In this document: one piece after another, positions 17,248-25,391 of the stretch | Numbering within the stretch: the stretch's first letter is position 1 | How the letters are laid out: the number at the start of each line of letters is the position of its first letter | DNA from: Microbacteriaceae bacterium | GTDB lineage: Bacteria > Actinomycetota > Actinomycetes > Actinomycetales > Microbacteriaceae | DNA length: 38,171 nt | NCBI GenBank assembly: GCA_014378715.1 | Contig: JACMNE010000025.1 | Coordinates: 1 to 38,171, forward strand | Reading direction: 5' to 3' | The notes under the pieces: generated by a model | What the model was told of the DNA's origin: nothing | Databases searched by the model: none | Seen by the model: the letters and a program-made list of their open reading frames with translations, nothing else | Made by a program: the position numbers and the translations under genes

Positions 17248-17814
17248 CTATTCGCCGAGGTCGTCCACCCCGGGCAGCCAGGACAGCCCGGGCTTGCCCC
17301 ATCCGCTCTTCTTGATCGTCTTCGACGCGGCCTTCGATGACGCGTGCTCCAGGCGGTCGACGTACAGGGTGCCGTCGAGGTGGTCGTACTCGTGCTGGAA
17401 TATCCGGGCCAGCCAGCCCGTCGTCGTGATCTCGAACGGGACCCCGTCGAGGTCCACGGCGCGCAGGATGGCCGCGTTCGACCGCAGCAGCGGGAACCGC
17501 TCGCCTGGCACCGACAGGCAGCCCTCGGAATCCTCGTCCTCGTCGGCCGCGCCGGCCGGGGTCGGGGTGATCCAGAGTTCGGGGTTAATCGCCACGCCCC
17601 GCGACCGGAGTCCGTCGTCATCGGTCCAGTCGAAGACGAACACGCGCAGCCCTGCGCCGACCTGCGGGCCCGCGAGCCCGACGCCGGGGGCGACCTCCAT
17701 GGTCTCGAACATGTCCCCGACCAGCGCGCGCAGGTGTGCCCCGAAGTCGACGACGGGAAGGGCGGGGGAGTGGAGAACGGGGTCTCCCGTGATGAGTATC
17801 GGAAGAACGGCCAT
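17248..17814 (-). CDS. def: Peptide deformylase
   Basis: The 188-residue metalloenzyme removes the N-formyl group from nascent proteins. Its three motifs are all visible: motif 1 GVGLAGPQVG, motif 2 EGCLSVPGE (cysteine is a metal ligand) and motif 3 QHEYDHLDGTLYVDR, with the HExxH zinc/iron ligands. The C-terminus is a Lys/Ser-rich tail ending SWLPGVDDLGE, common in actinobacterial paralogues. The gene is divergent from the DMT-type gene with only 40 bases between starts. The ATG at 17814 is preceded by a -10-like GATATTCT rather than a ribosome-binding site, so it is probably leaderless. Confidence 0.96.
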   Translation of the reverse strand: MAVLPILITGDPVLHSPALPVVDFGAHLRALVGDMFETMEVAPGVGLAGPQVGAGLRVFVFDWTDDDGLRSRGVAINPELWITPTPAGAADEDEDSEGCLSVPGERFPLLRSNAAILRAVDLDGVPFEITTTGWLARIFQHEYDHLDGTLYVDRLEHASSKAASKTIKKSGWGKPGLSWLPGVDDLGE

Positions 17815-17854
17815 TCGCCAAGAATATCGGTCACCCAGCCATTAGGGTCATCAC
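17815..17854. promoter_or_regulatory. Overlapping divergent leaderless promoters (def / DMT transporter)
   Basis: The 40-base gap holds, toward the right, TAGGGT (17843-17848) 6 bases before the GTG at 17855. Toward the left it holds TATTCT (17821-17826 on the minus strand) 6 bases before the def ATG. The two -35 regions must overlap the opposing promoter, so the genes may compete for polymerase. Confidence 0.5.
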
Positions 17855-18775
17855 GTGCTGCCGTTCGACCTGACTGACCTCACTGACCAGGTACTCACCC
17901 TCACCCCCCGCCAGGGCTTGGGGATCCCTGTTGCGCTCGTCGGCGCCGTTTTCCTGGCGCTCGGCGCCCAGTTGCAGCACCGTGGTGTCGGGAAGGTGGA
18001 GGTGCAGCTCGGCGGGAAAGCACAGGGACTCAGCATCCGCCAGCTCGTCGCGCTACTGAGTCGGCCGTCCTGGCTGATCGGCACCGCGATGCTCGGACTC
18101 GCCGTGCTCTTCCAGCTCACGAGCCTCTACCTGGCGCCCCTGATCGTGGTCCAGCCGCTCGGCGCCGTGGCGCTGGTCATCACCGCACTCCTGAATGCAC
18201 GCGTCACGAAGGTCAAACTCGACCGGCTCACGATCCGGGCGATCGCCCTGTGTGTCGGAGGAGTCGCGGTGTTCGTCACCATCGCCGCCTTCGTCGCGCA
18301 GGAGACGCCGATCACCGACAGCCAGCTGATCACGGTGCTGATCATCTTGCTGGTGGTGCTCGCCGTGGCTGGCACCGCGTTCGTCGTCCTCCGCTCCCGA
18401 CTCAAGGCGATCATGTACATCGTCGCGGCGGGAGTGCTCTACGGCTTCGTTGTGACCCTGGCCAAGATCGTCATCAACCGCATCGTGACCGGTAATTTCG
18501 AGTGGCTCACGGTGATCTGCCTTGTCGCGCTACTCGCTGCGACGATGCTGGGCGCCTATTTCGTGCAGAGTGCCTACGCATCAGGTCCGCCCGACCTCGT
18601 CATCGCCGGACTCACGGTGATCGACCCCCTCGTGGCCGTCAGCATCGGCATCGTGGTGCTCGGCGAGGCCTCTCAGGCACCGGTCATCGCCGTGATCGCC
18701 TTCGCGGTCGCCGGGATCGTGGCGATCTACGGCGTGTTTCAGCTGGCGAAGCACCACCCCCAAAACCAGCGCTAG
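17855..18775 (+). CDS. DMT-superfamily (EamA/NIPA-like) membrane protein
   Basis: The 306-residue protein has about nine to ten hydrophobic helices and almost no soluble domain. The pattern includes GIPVALVGAVFLALGAQLQH, a first half ending LIVVQPLGAVALVITALLNA, and a second half with YFVQSAYASGPPDLVIAGLT and VIDPLVAVSIGIVVLGEAS. These are characteristic of drug/metabolite transporters, especially the NIPA-like magnesium-transporter-related subgroup. The substrate is unknown. The GTG start fits the leaderless -10 box 6 bases upstream. Confidence 0.85.
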   Translation: MLPFDLTDLTDQVLTLTPRQGLGIPVALVGAVFLALGAQLQHRGVGKVEVQLGGKAQGLSIRQLVALLSRPSWLIGTAMLGLAVLFQLTSLYLAPLIVVQPLGAVALVITALLNARVTKVKLDRLTIRAIALCVGGVAVFVTIAAFVAQETPITDSQLITVLIILLVVLAVAGTAFVVLRSRLKAIMYIVAAGVLYGFVVTLAKIVINRIVTGNFEWLTVICLVALLAATMLGAYFVQSAYASGPPDLVIAGLTVIDPLVAVSIGIVVLGEASQAPVIAVIAFAVAGIVAIYGVFQLAKHHPQNQR

Positions 18776-18857
18776 GGTAAATTAGTACCCGGGTTCCGCA
18801 CCGACGGGAACCCGCTGCGATCGACCAGCAGCACACAACCAAGGGACATCCACCACT

Positions 18858-20120
18858 TTGCCTGACGCCCCGACCGAGCCCCGCCAGCCGGAACGTCCGC
18901 CGTTGCGCATTCTGATCGGCGCTGACACCTTTCCGCCCGACGTGAACGGTGCGGCCAATTTCGCCGCCCGGCTCGCCGCGGGCCTCGTCGCCCGCGGACA
19001 CGAGGTGCGTGTGGTGGCGCCGGCGCCCACCCGCCGGCACGGCCGCTTCGTCGAGGAGCACGACGGCCAGAAGTTCACCGTCTATCGACTCCTGTCGTGG
19101 CGCTGGTTCCCGCACGATTGGCTACGGTTCGCCCTCCCGTGGCGTGTGCAGCACAACACGTCCATCATTCTCGATGAATTCACACCGGATGTTGTGCACT
19201 TCCAGAGCCACATCGTGGTCGGCAGAGGGCTCGCCCGCCAGGCGGCCAAACGCGGCATCCGCATCGTCGCCACCAACCACTTCATGCCCGAGAACATGAT
19301 CGAACACACGCTCCTCCCGCGTTTCCTGCGTGAGCCGGCGATCTCCCTCGCCTGGAAGGACGCCGCGAAGACCTTCCGCCTCGCCGAATCCGTCACGAGC
19401 CCGACCCGCAAGGCCGCGGCCTTCCTCGAGGACGCGATCGACCTGCCCGGCGTCCACGCGATCTCCTGCGGCATCAACGCCGCGAACTACACCCCCAACT
19501 TCACACCGCGCCCCGAGAATCGCATCCTTTTCGTCGGACGGGTGACGGGGGAGAAGAGCATCGATGTGCTCCTCAAGGCAGTGGCGACCCTCGACCCCGC
19601 TCTCGATGTGAAGCTCGACATCGTCGGAGGCGGCGACCTCCTGGGCAGCCTCCAGCAGGTGGCTACCGGCCTCGGCATCCGCTCGAGGGTGACCTTCACC
19701 GGCTTCGTCGAGCAGGACGAGCTCCACGCCGCCTATGCGCGCGCGACGGTGTTCGCGATGCCGTCGATCGCGGAACTGCAGAGCATTGCGACGCTGGAGG
19801 CGATGGCATCCGCTCTTCCCATCGTCGCGGCGAATGCGATGGCGCTGCCCCACCTCGTGCACGACGGCGAGAACGGCTATTTGTTCGAGCCTGGCAATGT
19901 GAAGGACTTGGCCCGTGCCCTGACAAAGGTCCTCACGGCCACGCCGGAGGAACTCAGCCGCCTCAAGCACACCAGTCTCGCGTACACGGCGCCGCACGAC
20001 ATCGAGAGCACGCTCTCGACCTTCGAGAGCCTGTATCGCGGTGACAAGGTGACCGATCCGGTCACCGAGGTCTCACTCGACAACCCCGCATCCCAGGGTC
20101 CGGGCGATTCGGGGCGGTAG
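18858..20120 (+). CDS. Family 4 glycosyltransferase (alpha-mannosyltransferase-like)
   Basis: The 420-residue GT-B glycosyltransferase has an N-terminal acceptor domain beginning RILIGADTFPPDVNGAANFA, the pattern of PimB/MgtA-type mannosyltransferases. NHFMPENMIEH follows near residue 140. The C-terminal nucleotide-sugar domain has NRILFVGRVTGEKSIDVLL, IVGGGDLL and the donor-binding MPSIAELQSIATLEAMASAL, where the usual E-x7-E motif contains both glutamates. The TTG start at 18858 is the first in frame before the Rossmann strand. The tail of about 35 residues after DIESTLSTFESLYRG is low-complexity. It probably acts on glycolipids or other envelope glycans; donor and acceptor are not readable. 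Confidence 0.88.
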   Translation: MPDAPTEPRQPERPPLRILIGADTFPPDVNGAANFAARLAAGLVARGHEVRVVAPAPTRRHGRFVEEHDGQKFTVYRLLSWRWFPHDWLRFALPWRVQHNTSIILDEFTPDVVHFQSHIVVGRGLARQAAKRGIRIVATNHFMPENMIEHTLLPRFLREPAISLAWKDAAKTFRLAESVTSPTRKAAAFLEDAIDLPGVHAISCGINAANYTPNFTPRPENRILFVGRVTGEKSIDVLLKAVATLDPALDVKLDIVGGGDLLGSLQQVATGLGIRSRVTFTGFVEQDELHAAYARATVFAMPSIAELQSIATLEAMASALPIVAANAMALPHLVHDGENGYLFEPGNVKDLARALTKVLTATPEELSRLKHTSLAYTAPHDIESTLSTFESLYRGDKVTDPVTEVSLDNPASQGPGDSGR

Positions 20121-20131
20121 CACTTCCCGCG

Positions 20132-20205
20132 TGCCCCCACTCGGACTTGAACCGAGGACTACCGAATTATGAGTTCGGGGCTCTAACCAGCTGAGCTATA
20201 GGGGC
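20132..20205 (-). tRNA. tRNA with CAT anticodon (elongator Met, or Ile2)
   Basis: A 74-base cloverleaf on the minus strand has acceptor stem GCCCCTA/TGGGGGC with discriminator A and D-arm AGCTCAGCTGGTTAGAGC. The anticodon stem CCGAA/TTCGG encloses loop CTCATAA, and the T-arm contains GGTTCAAGTCC. CCA is not encoded. It is not the initiator, because the anticodon stem lacks the three G-C pairs. Acceptor pairs C4-G69 and C5-G68 match those read by E. coli TilS, which favours Ile2 (lysidine). Automated annotation would probably call it Met. Confidence 0.92.
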
Positions 20206-20321
20206 GTGGGTCGAGCTTACCGCGGCGGGGAATCGAAGCCGGTGAGGCCGACGGGCGGCATGTTGGGCCGGCCCGCCGGCAACCCCCGTGTGATTCGGAA
20301 CCGCGCGCTGTGTGATCGATC

Positions 20322-21200
20322 ATGCGCGAAATCAGATGGGTCAGACTGCTCAGCCAGCTCGAGAACGCGTCACAGCTGGATCCGCTCGTCGACCGCGTCC
20401 GCGCTGTCGTCAACGGCGTGATCCGTCCGCAGCCCGTGCGGGACGCACTGCATGGTGTCCCCATCGGTCACCCCGTCCATCCGCTTCTGGTGCTTATTCC
20501 GAGCGGCGCCTGGCTGTCCGCCGCCGTGCTCGACCTGCTGCCTGGCAACGAGAAGGCGGCGCGCACGCTCGTTGGAATCGGGGTCGCCAGTGTGCTGCCG
20601 ACCGCGGCGGCAGGGTACACCGACTGGTCGGAGTTGCACGAGCAGCAGATGCGCGTCGGGCTGGTGCACGCCGCGGCGAATGCGCTCGCGACCGGCCTCT
20701 ACGCGATCTCGTGGATCCAGCGTGGGCGCGGACACCAGACGATCGGAAAGATGCTCAGCATGGCCGGGCTCGCGGTGCTCTCCGGAGCCGGATACCTCGG
20801 AGGGCACCTGAGCTACCGTCAGGCCGCGGGAGCAAACCACACCGAAGACGTGCCGCATCGCTTCCCCGCCGGATGGCAGTCACTGGCGCCCCTGGCCGAC
20901 CTGCCGCAGGACGAGCTGATCCGAGCGGATGTCGCGGGCATGCAGCTGCTCGTTTTCCGCCGGGGTGATCGGGTCGACGTGTTGTCGAACACCTGCAGCC
21001 ATCTGTCCGGTCCCCTCGATCGGGGCGAGCTCATCAGGGGTACGGACGGTGAGGCGTGCGTCTCCTGTCCCTGGCACGCGAGCGTTTTCTCCCTGGAGAC
21101 AGGTGAGGTGCTCCGCGGGCCGGCAACAGCCCCACAACCGAGGTTCGAGACGCGGATCACCACGGGCCAGGTCGACGTGCTGCTGCCGCACTCCGGCTGA
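20322..21200 (+). CDS. DUF2231 membrane domain fused to Rieske [2Fe-2S] domain
   Basis: The 292-residue fusion protein has two parts. The N-terminal part (about 40-170) is DUF2231, a four-helix membrane domain marked by IGHPVHPLLVLIPSGAW and AAAGYTDWSEL. The C-terminal part (about 183-288) is a Rieske ferredoxin-like domain. Its cluster ligands are all visible: Cys225-Ser-His227 (CSHLSGPLDRG) and Cys249-Pro-Trp-His252 (CVSCPWHASVF). The ATG at 20322 has no obvious ribosome-binding site. It probably tethers a one-electron carrier to the inner face of the membrane. No partner oxygenase or reductase is adjacent. Confidence 0.9.
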   Translation: MREIRWVRLLSQLENASQLDPLVDRVRAVVNGVIRPQPVRDALHGVPIGHPVHPLLVLIPSGAWLSAAVLDLLPGNEKAARTLVGIGVASVLPTAAAGYTDWSELHEQQMRVGLVHAAANALATGLYAISWIQRGRGHQTIGKMLSMAGLAVLSGAGYLGGHLSYRQAAGANHTEDVPHRFPAGWQSLAPLADLPQDELIRADVAGMQLLVFRRGDRVDVLSNTCSHLSGPLDRGELIRGTDGEACVSCPWHASVFSLETGEVLRGPATAPQPRFETRITTGQVDVLLPHSG

Positions 21201-21216
21201 CGCTGGCGAGAGGTGG

Positions 21217-22131
21217 TCAGGGGGCAGAGGGCGACTTTCCGGCCGCGGCGACGGGTGCGCGTCGGCGTGTGATGAGGCCGGACACTGTGACCACGATCCC
21301 TGTGATGACCAGGCCAAGCGCGACACCGAACACAGCCGACGCCGCGGTGTCGACAAGCCAGACGACGACGGGCCCCCCGTCGTCGACCGCGTCCGTCAGC
21401 AGGTGCAGCAGGTCGTACGGGCCGTGCCAGAAGGTCTCGGCGAGGTTGGCGATGACCAGGTGGCCGCCGACCCACAGCATGGCCACCGTTCCGATGACGC
21501 TGATCACGACGAAGACGGCAGGCATCGCGGCCACGATGCGGGCGCCGACGCGGCGCACCCCTCGGGCGGGGCTCTTCATCAGTGCGAGCCCCACGTCGTC
21601 GATCTTGACCAGCAGGGCGACCGCGCCATAGACGAGCACCGTCATACCGAGGCCGATGACGACTAGGGCACCGAGCGTCATCCAGATGCCGAAATCGGGG
21701 TCGAGGCTGGCCAGTGCGATCAGCATGATCTCCGTGCTGAGGATCAGGTCCGTGCGAACGGCACCGAATACGAGCTTGCCCTCATCTCGCGCTCCCGTCT
21801 CGGGTGCCGCGTGATGAGCCCCGAACCATTCGGTGACCTTCTCCGCTCCCTCGAAACACAGATAGGCGCCGCCCAGGATCAGCAACCATGGCAGGACCCA
21901 GGGTGCGAATGCCGACAGCAACGACGCGGCCGGGATGATGATGATGAATTTGTTGAACAGGCTCCCGAGGGCGATTCGCCAGACGACATGCAACTCGCGC
22001 GCCGGGGAGAGGCCCTGCACGTATTGAGGGGTGACGGCGGCATCATCGATGACCACGCCGGCTGTCTTGGCGCTCGCCTTGAGGGCGGCGGTGAGGATGT
22101 CATCGACAACGGCGAGCAGTCCGACCGACAC
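21217..22131 (-). CDS. DUF808 (YedI-like) integral membrane protein
   Basis: The 304-residue protein matches the DUF808/YedI family: the N-terminal MSVGLLAVVDDILTAALKAS and KTAGVVIDDAAVTPQYVQGL, then SLFNKFIIIIPAA, WVLPWLLILGGAYLCFEGAE and the EGKLVFGAVRTDLILSTEIM segment, with six or more membrane helices. Function is unknown across the family. An excellent AGGAGG lies 7 bases before the GTG start. It converges with the Rieske gene, with 16 bases between stop codons. Confidence 0.92.
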   Translation of the reverse strand: MSVGLLAVVDDILTAALKASAKTAGVVIDDAAVTPQYVQGLSPARELHVVWRIALGSLFNKFIIIIPAASLLSAFAPWVLPWLLILGGAYLCFEGAEKVTEWFGAHHAAPETGARDEGKLVFGAVRTDLILSTEIMLIALASLDPDFGIWMTLGALVVIGLGMTVLVYGAVALLVKIDDVGLALMKSPARGVRRVGARIVAAMPAVFVVISVIGTVAMLWVGGHLVIANLAETFWHGPYDLLHLLTDAVDDGGPVVVWLVDTAASAVFGVALGLVITGIVVTVSGLITRRRAPVAAAGKSPSAP

Positions 22132-22350
22132 GGGTGCCTCCTAGGGTCTTCGCGCCACGGGACGCCGGGCCTTCCAGACTATCGTGGGCAGAAAGACCCA
22201 GATGGCGATCGTCAATCCGCCAAGGAAACCACCACAGGTCGTTCGGGCGGGTGGAAGTCCGTCAAGCCTATCGGCGGAACCCGCCGACCTGCATCACGGT
22301 CATAGGCGCAGGCTTATCCAACCCGCCCTCAGGACCTCTCGGGCGACCGC

Positions 22351-22569
22351 TCAGGCCGGGGAAAGCGACGTCACCGCGACATGGCGGGCTTTGGCACTGC
22401 GTTCGACGACAACCGACAGGAACGCGCGAACCGGACGACCATCGAGTCGGTGATGCTCTTCGTGTACGGTCGCAGAAATCCGTTCAGGAGTTGTGCCGGG
22501 ATTGCGTTGTGCGAGACGTGCGACGACCAGGTCTATCAACTGGTCTTCATCATGCGAAATGGTGGTCAT
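22351..22569 (-). CDS. Small three-helix-bundle domain protein
   Basis: The 72-residue protein reads as three predicted helices: DQLIDLVVARLAQRNPG, TPERISATVHEEHHRLDG and RPVRAFLSVVVERSAKARH. This spacing (hydrophobic helix, 'tpe.i...v.e....', 'gRpvr.fl.vLVer.a...L') matches the actinobacterial three-helix-bundle dimerisation domain found in many short proteins. No nucleic-acid-binding motif is seen. The ATG is preceded only by a weak GAGCGG. Function unknown; real gene likely from codon use and family pattern. Confidence 0.75.
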   Translation of the reverse strand: MTTISHDEDQLIDLVVARLAQRNPGTTPERISATVHEEHHRLDGRPVRAFLSVVVERSAKARHVAVTSLSPA

Positions 22570-22680
22570 CCGCTCAGGCTGACGAGGCGTCGCGGGCCTG
22601 TCGATCTCATGTACATCCTCGGTTCATTCGCCGGCAGCAGCTGTCCGTCGGGCGGAGCGGATGAATGTCGCCGGCGTCAT

Positions 22681-22737
22681 GCGGGCTCGGGGCCGCCCCC
22701 CGACCCGCGATGACCCGGTCCGGGGACAGCGGGTCAT
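22681..22737 (-). terminator. Tandem hairpins at the end of pstB
   Basis: On the minus strand ATGACCCG/CGGGTCAT (22710-22717 and 22730-22737) forms an 8-bp stem that overlaps the pstB stop codon. A second long GC-rich stem occupies 22681-22708. No T-run follows. They probably end or protect the 3' end of the operon transcript. Confidence 0.5.
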
Positions 22738-23657
22738 CCGAAGCGGCCGCTGACATAGTCGAAGGTGCGCGCGTCGATCGGGTCCGAGAACATCGCGGCG
22801 GTGTCTCCGTGTTCGACAATCGCGCCCGGCTGCCCCTGCGAGGCGAGGAAGAACGCACACTGCGTGGAGACACGCTGCGCCTGCTGCATGTTGTGCGTCA
22901 CGATGACGATCGTCACGTCGTTCACCAGCTCGAGCATCGTCTCCTCGATCACCCTCGTGGAGGTGGGGTCGAGCGCCGAGCACGGCTCGTCCATCAGGAG
23001 AACCCTCGGTTTCACGGCGAGGGAGCGGGCAATGCACAGACGCTGCTGCTGTCCGCCGGAGAGCCCGCCGCCGGGGGCCCGGAGTCGGTCGTGCACCTCG
23101 TTCCACAGACCGGCCTTCGTGAGGCAGGACTCGACGAGGTAGTCCCGTTCGTCCCGGCTGGCGCGGGTACCCGTGAGCTTGAGCCCGGCGATGACGTTGT
23201 CGTAGATCGACATGGCGGGGAAGGGGTTCGGCTTCTGGAAGACCATGCCGATCGACTTCCTGGCGTCGACGAGTTTGCGTTCGGGTTCGTAGATGTCCTG
23301 GTCGTCGATGAGGACCTGGCCGGCCAGGCTGGCCGACGGAACCAACTCGTGCATTCGGTTGAGGATGCGGAGGAAGGTGGACTTGCCGCAGCCGGACGGT
23401 CCGATCAGGGAGGTGATGACACCCGCCGGCATGGTCAGGGACACGCGGTCGAGGACCTGGTGTTCGCCGAACCAGGCGGAGAGGTTGTGTGCCTCGAGCT
23501 TCGCCAGTGAGGTGGGAGGAACATCGGCGGGCCTGGTTTCCTGGCGGCGAAGCGGACGGGCAGGGAGCCTTCGCGACCGCCGTGCGCGCGGCGCCGCAAC
23601 CGGCGCAGAAAGGGGGATGATCTGGGTCACGTCTGAAGACGAGAAGATCTCGGTCAT
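22734..23657 (-). CDS. pstB: Phosphate ABC transporter ATPase PstB
   Basis: The 307-residue ATPase of the high-affinity phosphate importer has Walker A GPSGCGKST followed by FLRILNRMHELVP, the PstB-specific sequence. FQKPNPFPAMSIYDNVIAG, signature LSGGQQQRLCIARSLA, Walker B VLLMDEPCSALDPTST and H-loop VTHNMQQAQRVS follow. All catalytic residues are present. The first 50 residues (SSSDVTQIIPLSAP, then an Arg-rich stretch) are an unusual basic extension. The ATG at 23657 has AGGAA 11 bases upstream. It lies 28 bases after the sortase-like gene and about 9.5 kb from pstS, whereas pstB normally follows pstA directly. No phoU is seen. Confidence 0.95.
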   Translation of the reverse strand: MTEIFSSSDVTQIIPLSAPVAAPRARRSRRLPARPLRRQETRPADVPPTSLAKLEAHNLSAWFGEHQVLDRVSLTMPAGVITSLIGPSGCGKSTFLRILNRMHELVPSASLAGQVLIDDQDIYEPERKLVDARKSIGMVFQKPNPFPAMSIYDNVIAGLKLTGTRASRDERDYLVESCLTKAGLWNEVHDRLRAPGGGLSGGQQQRLCIARSLAVKPRVLLMDEPCSALDPTSTRVIEETMLELVNDVTIVIVTHNMQQAQRVSTQCAFFLASQGQPGAIVEHGDTAAMFSDPIDARTFDYVSGRFG

Positions 23658-23685
23658 GGTGTCTCGTTTCCTGGGGCGGGATCGG

Positions 23686-24657
23686 TCAGAGGAGGTTCGG
23701 GAGGAGGAGCGTGAGCTGGTGGCCGACAAACGATCCGGCCACCAGGCCGAGGGGGACGAAGACGATCCACGTCTTCTGCGCGCCGACCCGACGGATCGCC
23801 CAGACGGCGGCGATCTCGGTGACGAGAAGGAACTGGATCGCGAAGACCAGGGCCCAGATGGTCGACGTGTCGGTCGCCAGCGCCGCATCCTGAGGCGGAA
23901 GCGACGCGAAGGTGGATTGCCTTGCTCCGGACGGCTGGGTCTCACTCATCAGCTCGGCATCGACATAGGCGATGCCGGAGGGGACGTACGCTGCACCTCT
24001 GGCCGTCTCGAGAATGAGCCGACTCTCCCCGCTGACGGGCGACGCCGGCGAGGGGTCTCCGGCGTAACGGACCCCGACGACCTCGAAATCCTGGGTGCCC
24101 TGGCCGGTGATCACGGTGAATCGGTCGCCGGGAGCGAGTTCCTGCAGGCGGGAGAACGGGCCGCCATATGATGCGGCCCGGCCCATGAGCACGCTGACCC
24201 CCGCCTGACCGGGCAGCACCGAGTCACGGCGGTGTCCTGGGCCGGTGGTGAGGACTCCCGAGGACGTCCCCTCGGCCACCACCTCGTGCACGCCGATCGA
24301 GGGAATGTCCATGATCGCGACAGGCGCTCCGTCGGCGAGGAGGACGTCGTTGAAGTCGCCCTCGCTGACCGGCGCCGTTCCCTCCGACAGCTGGAGCCGG
24401 AATGAGTCGGACAGCTGCTGCTGGGTCACGGCATGGTGGAGGTGGCTGAGGAGGGTGGCATTGAGCACGAAGGCGAGCAGGACGACCGCGGCCATGATGA
24501 GCGTGCCGCGCACGATCACGGCGGTGGGGCCGAGCGGTGGACGGGGGGTGGCTGAGGACGGGGGCCGCCGCGGCGGACGGGGGACCCGGAGCGAGCGTTC
24601 TCGCTGCGGCGGAGACGTCGACTCCGCACCGACCGGGACCACGAGTGTCTCGGTCAT
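23686..24657 (-). CDS. Sortase-fold membrane protein lacking all catalytic residues
   Basis: This 323-residue protein has a Pro/Arg-rich cytoplasmic N-terminus, a helix at about 45-70, an extracellular sortase-like domain (about 110-235), and two further helices (268-288, 297-319), as in class C-like sortases. Alignment by eye is clear: IPSIGVHEVVAEGTSSGVL, GPGHRRDSVLPGQAGVSVL and SYGGPFSRLQELAPGDRFTV. The catalytic histidine of the usual 'AGHRTTYG' is Arg160 (MGRAASYG), the 'TLTTC' cysteine is Ala219 (LILETARG), and the arginine strand reads SGIAYVDAEL. It should therefore not be a transpeptidase. None of the surface proteins in the cluster shows an LPXTG motif. It overlaps the upstream gene by ATGA. 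A scaffold or anchoring role is inferred. Confidence 0.85.
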   Translation of the reverse strand: MTETLVVPVGAESTSPPQRERSLRVPRPPRRPPSSATPRPPLGPTAVIVRGTLIMAAVVLLAFVLNATLLSHLHHAVTQQQLSDSFRLQLSEGTAPVSEGDFNDVLLADGAPVAIMDIPSIGVHEVVAEGTSSGVLTTGPGHRRDSVLPGQAGVSVLMGRAASYGGPFSRLQELAPGDRFTVITGQGTQDFEVVGVRYAGDPSPASPVSGESRLILETARGAAYVPSGIAYVDAELMSETQPSGARQSTFASLPPQDAALATDTSTIWALVFAIQFLLVTEIAAVWAIRRVGAQKTWIVFVPLGLVAGSFVGHQLTLLLPNLL

Positions 24658-25391
24658 GAGGTGGCACGCACGAGACGGGGTGCTCCCGTGGTGCGGCGGA
24701 TCAGGGACATGCCGCCGAGCGCCGCGGCACCGAGCCCGGCCCCGGCACCGACGAGCCACGGTGCGACGACGACGACGGAGTCACGGGTGATCGGCGACAA
24801 CGTGGTTCCCTCGACGACGTCGGGAGGCGTCAGTGTGGCGTGGGCCGTCATGAACGTCCACTGGCCGACCCCGGCCAGGGTGGCATCGATGACCCGCGAC
24901 TCATCGGGTTTCAGGTCGACGATGTCGATCCCGGTGACCTCGCTGAGCTGGTTGCCGAACGGTCCATCGAGCCAGAATCGTGCCGATGAGGTGAGCGTGG
25001 TGCCAGAGACATTCCGCACGGTGAAGTAGCCGTGGACCGTGCCGTCGAAGGGGTTCGGACTCATCATCGTGGTGGTGGTGAGGCCGCTGAGGTAGAGGAT
25101 CCCACCGAGGTCGAATCCGTGCGCCGGGAGTTCCGCGCCCGCCGGGATGGTGTCCGGCCCTGTGACGACCGTGCTGCTTCCGGACGATCCCGAACCTCCC
25201 GACCCCCTGACTGCCGTTCCTCTGCCGTCCGTGGTTCCCGGTGCGACGGGTGCCGGGGAGACCGTCACCGTGATGTCGATGGAACCGTCGTCCGCCGAGG
25301 CGGAGGAGGCGCCGTCGACGAGTGTCGGCGCGGCGGCGAAGGCGAGAAGAGTGAGCGCGAATACCAGGAGGGCGGCTGGCCGCATGATCAT
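24654..25391 (-). CDS. Membrane-anchored beta-rich surface protein of the WxL/DUF916-like module
   Basis: The 245-residue protein has a signal peptide (LLVFALTLLAFAAAPTL), a Gly/Ser-rich low-complexity stretch (about 57-75), and a beta-sandwich-like domain (about 95-205; HGYFTVRNVSGTTL, VDLKPDESRVIDATLAGVGQ). One C-terminal helix is followed by a short basic tail. Just before the helix it reads TRDSVVVVAPW, closely matching DRDTVILAPPW at the same place in the DUF916 protein upstream, so the two share a membrane-proximal element. ATGA overlaps at both ends tie it to the DUF916 and sortase-like genes. Function unknown; it could be a partner of the DUF916 protein, as csc proteins are in Firmicutes. 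Confidence 0.82.
   Translation of the reverse strand: MIMRPAALLVFALTLLAFAAAPTLVDGASSASADDGSIDITVTVSPAPVAPGTTDGRGTAVRGSGGSGSSGSSTVVTGPDTIPAGAELPAHGFDLGGILYLSGLTTTTMMSPNPFDGTVHGYFTVRNVSGTTLTSSARFWLDGPFGNQLSEVTGIDIVDLKPDESRVIDATLAGVGQWTFMTAHATLTPPDVVEGTTLSPITRDSVVVVAPWLVGAGAGLGAAALGGMSLIRRTTGAPRLVRATS

Noticed and set aside
22132-22350. A possible riboswitch or small RNA upstream of the DUF808 gene
   Set aside because: The stretch lies between two minus-strand genes. I could not draw a conserved aptamer, and local repeats are short and GC-driven.
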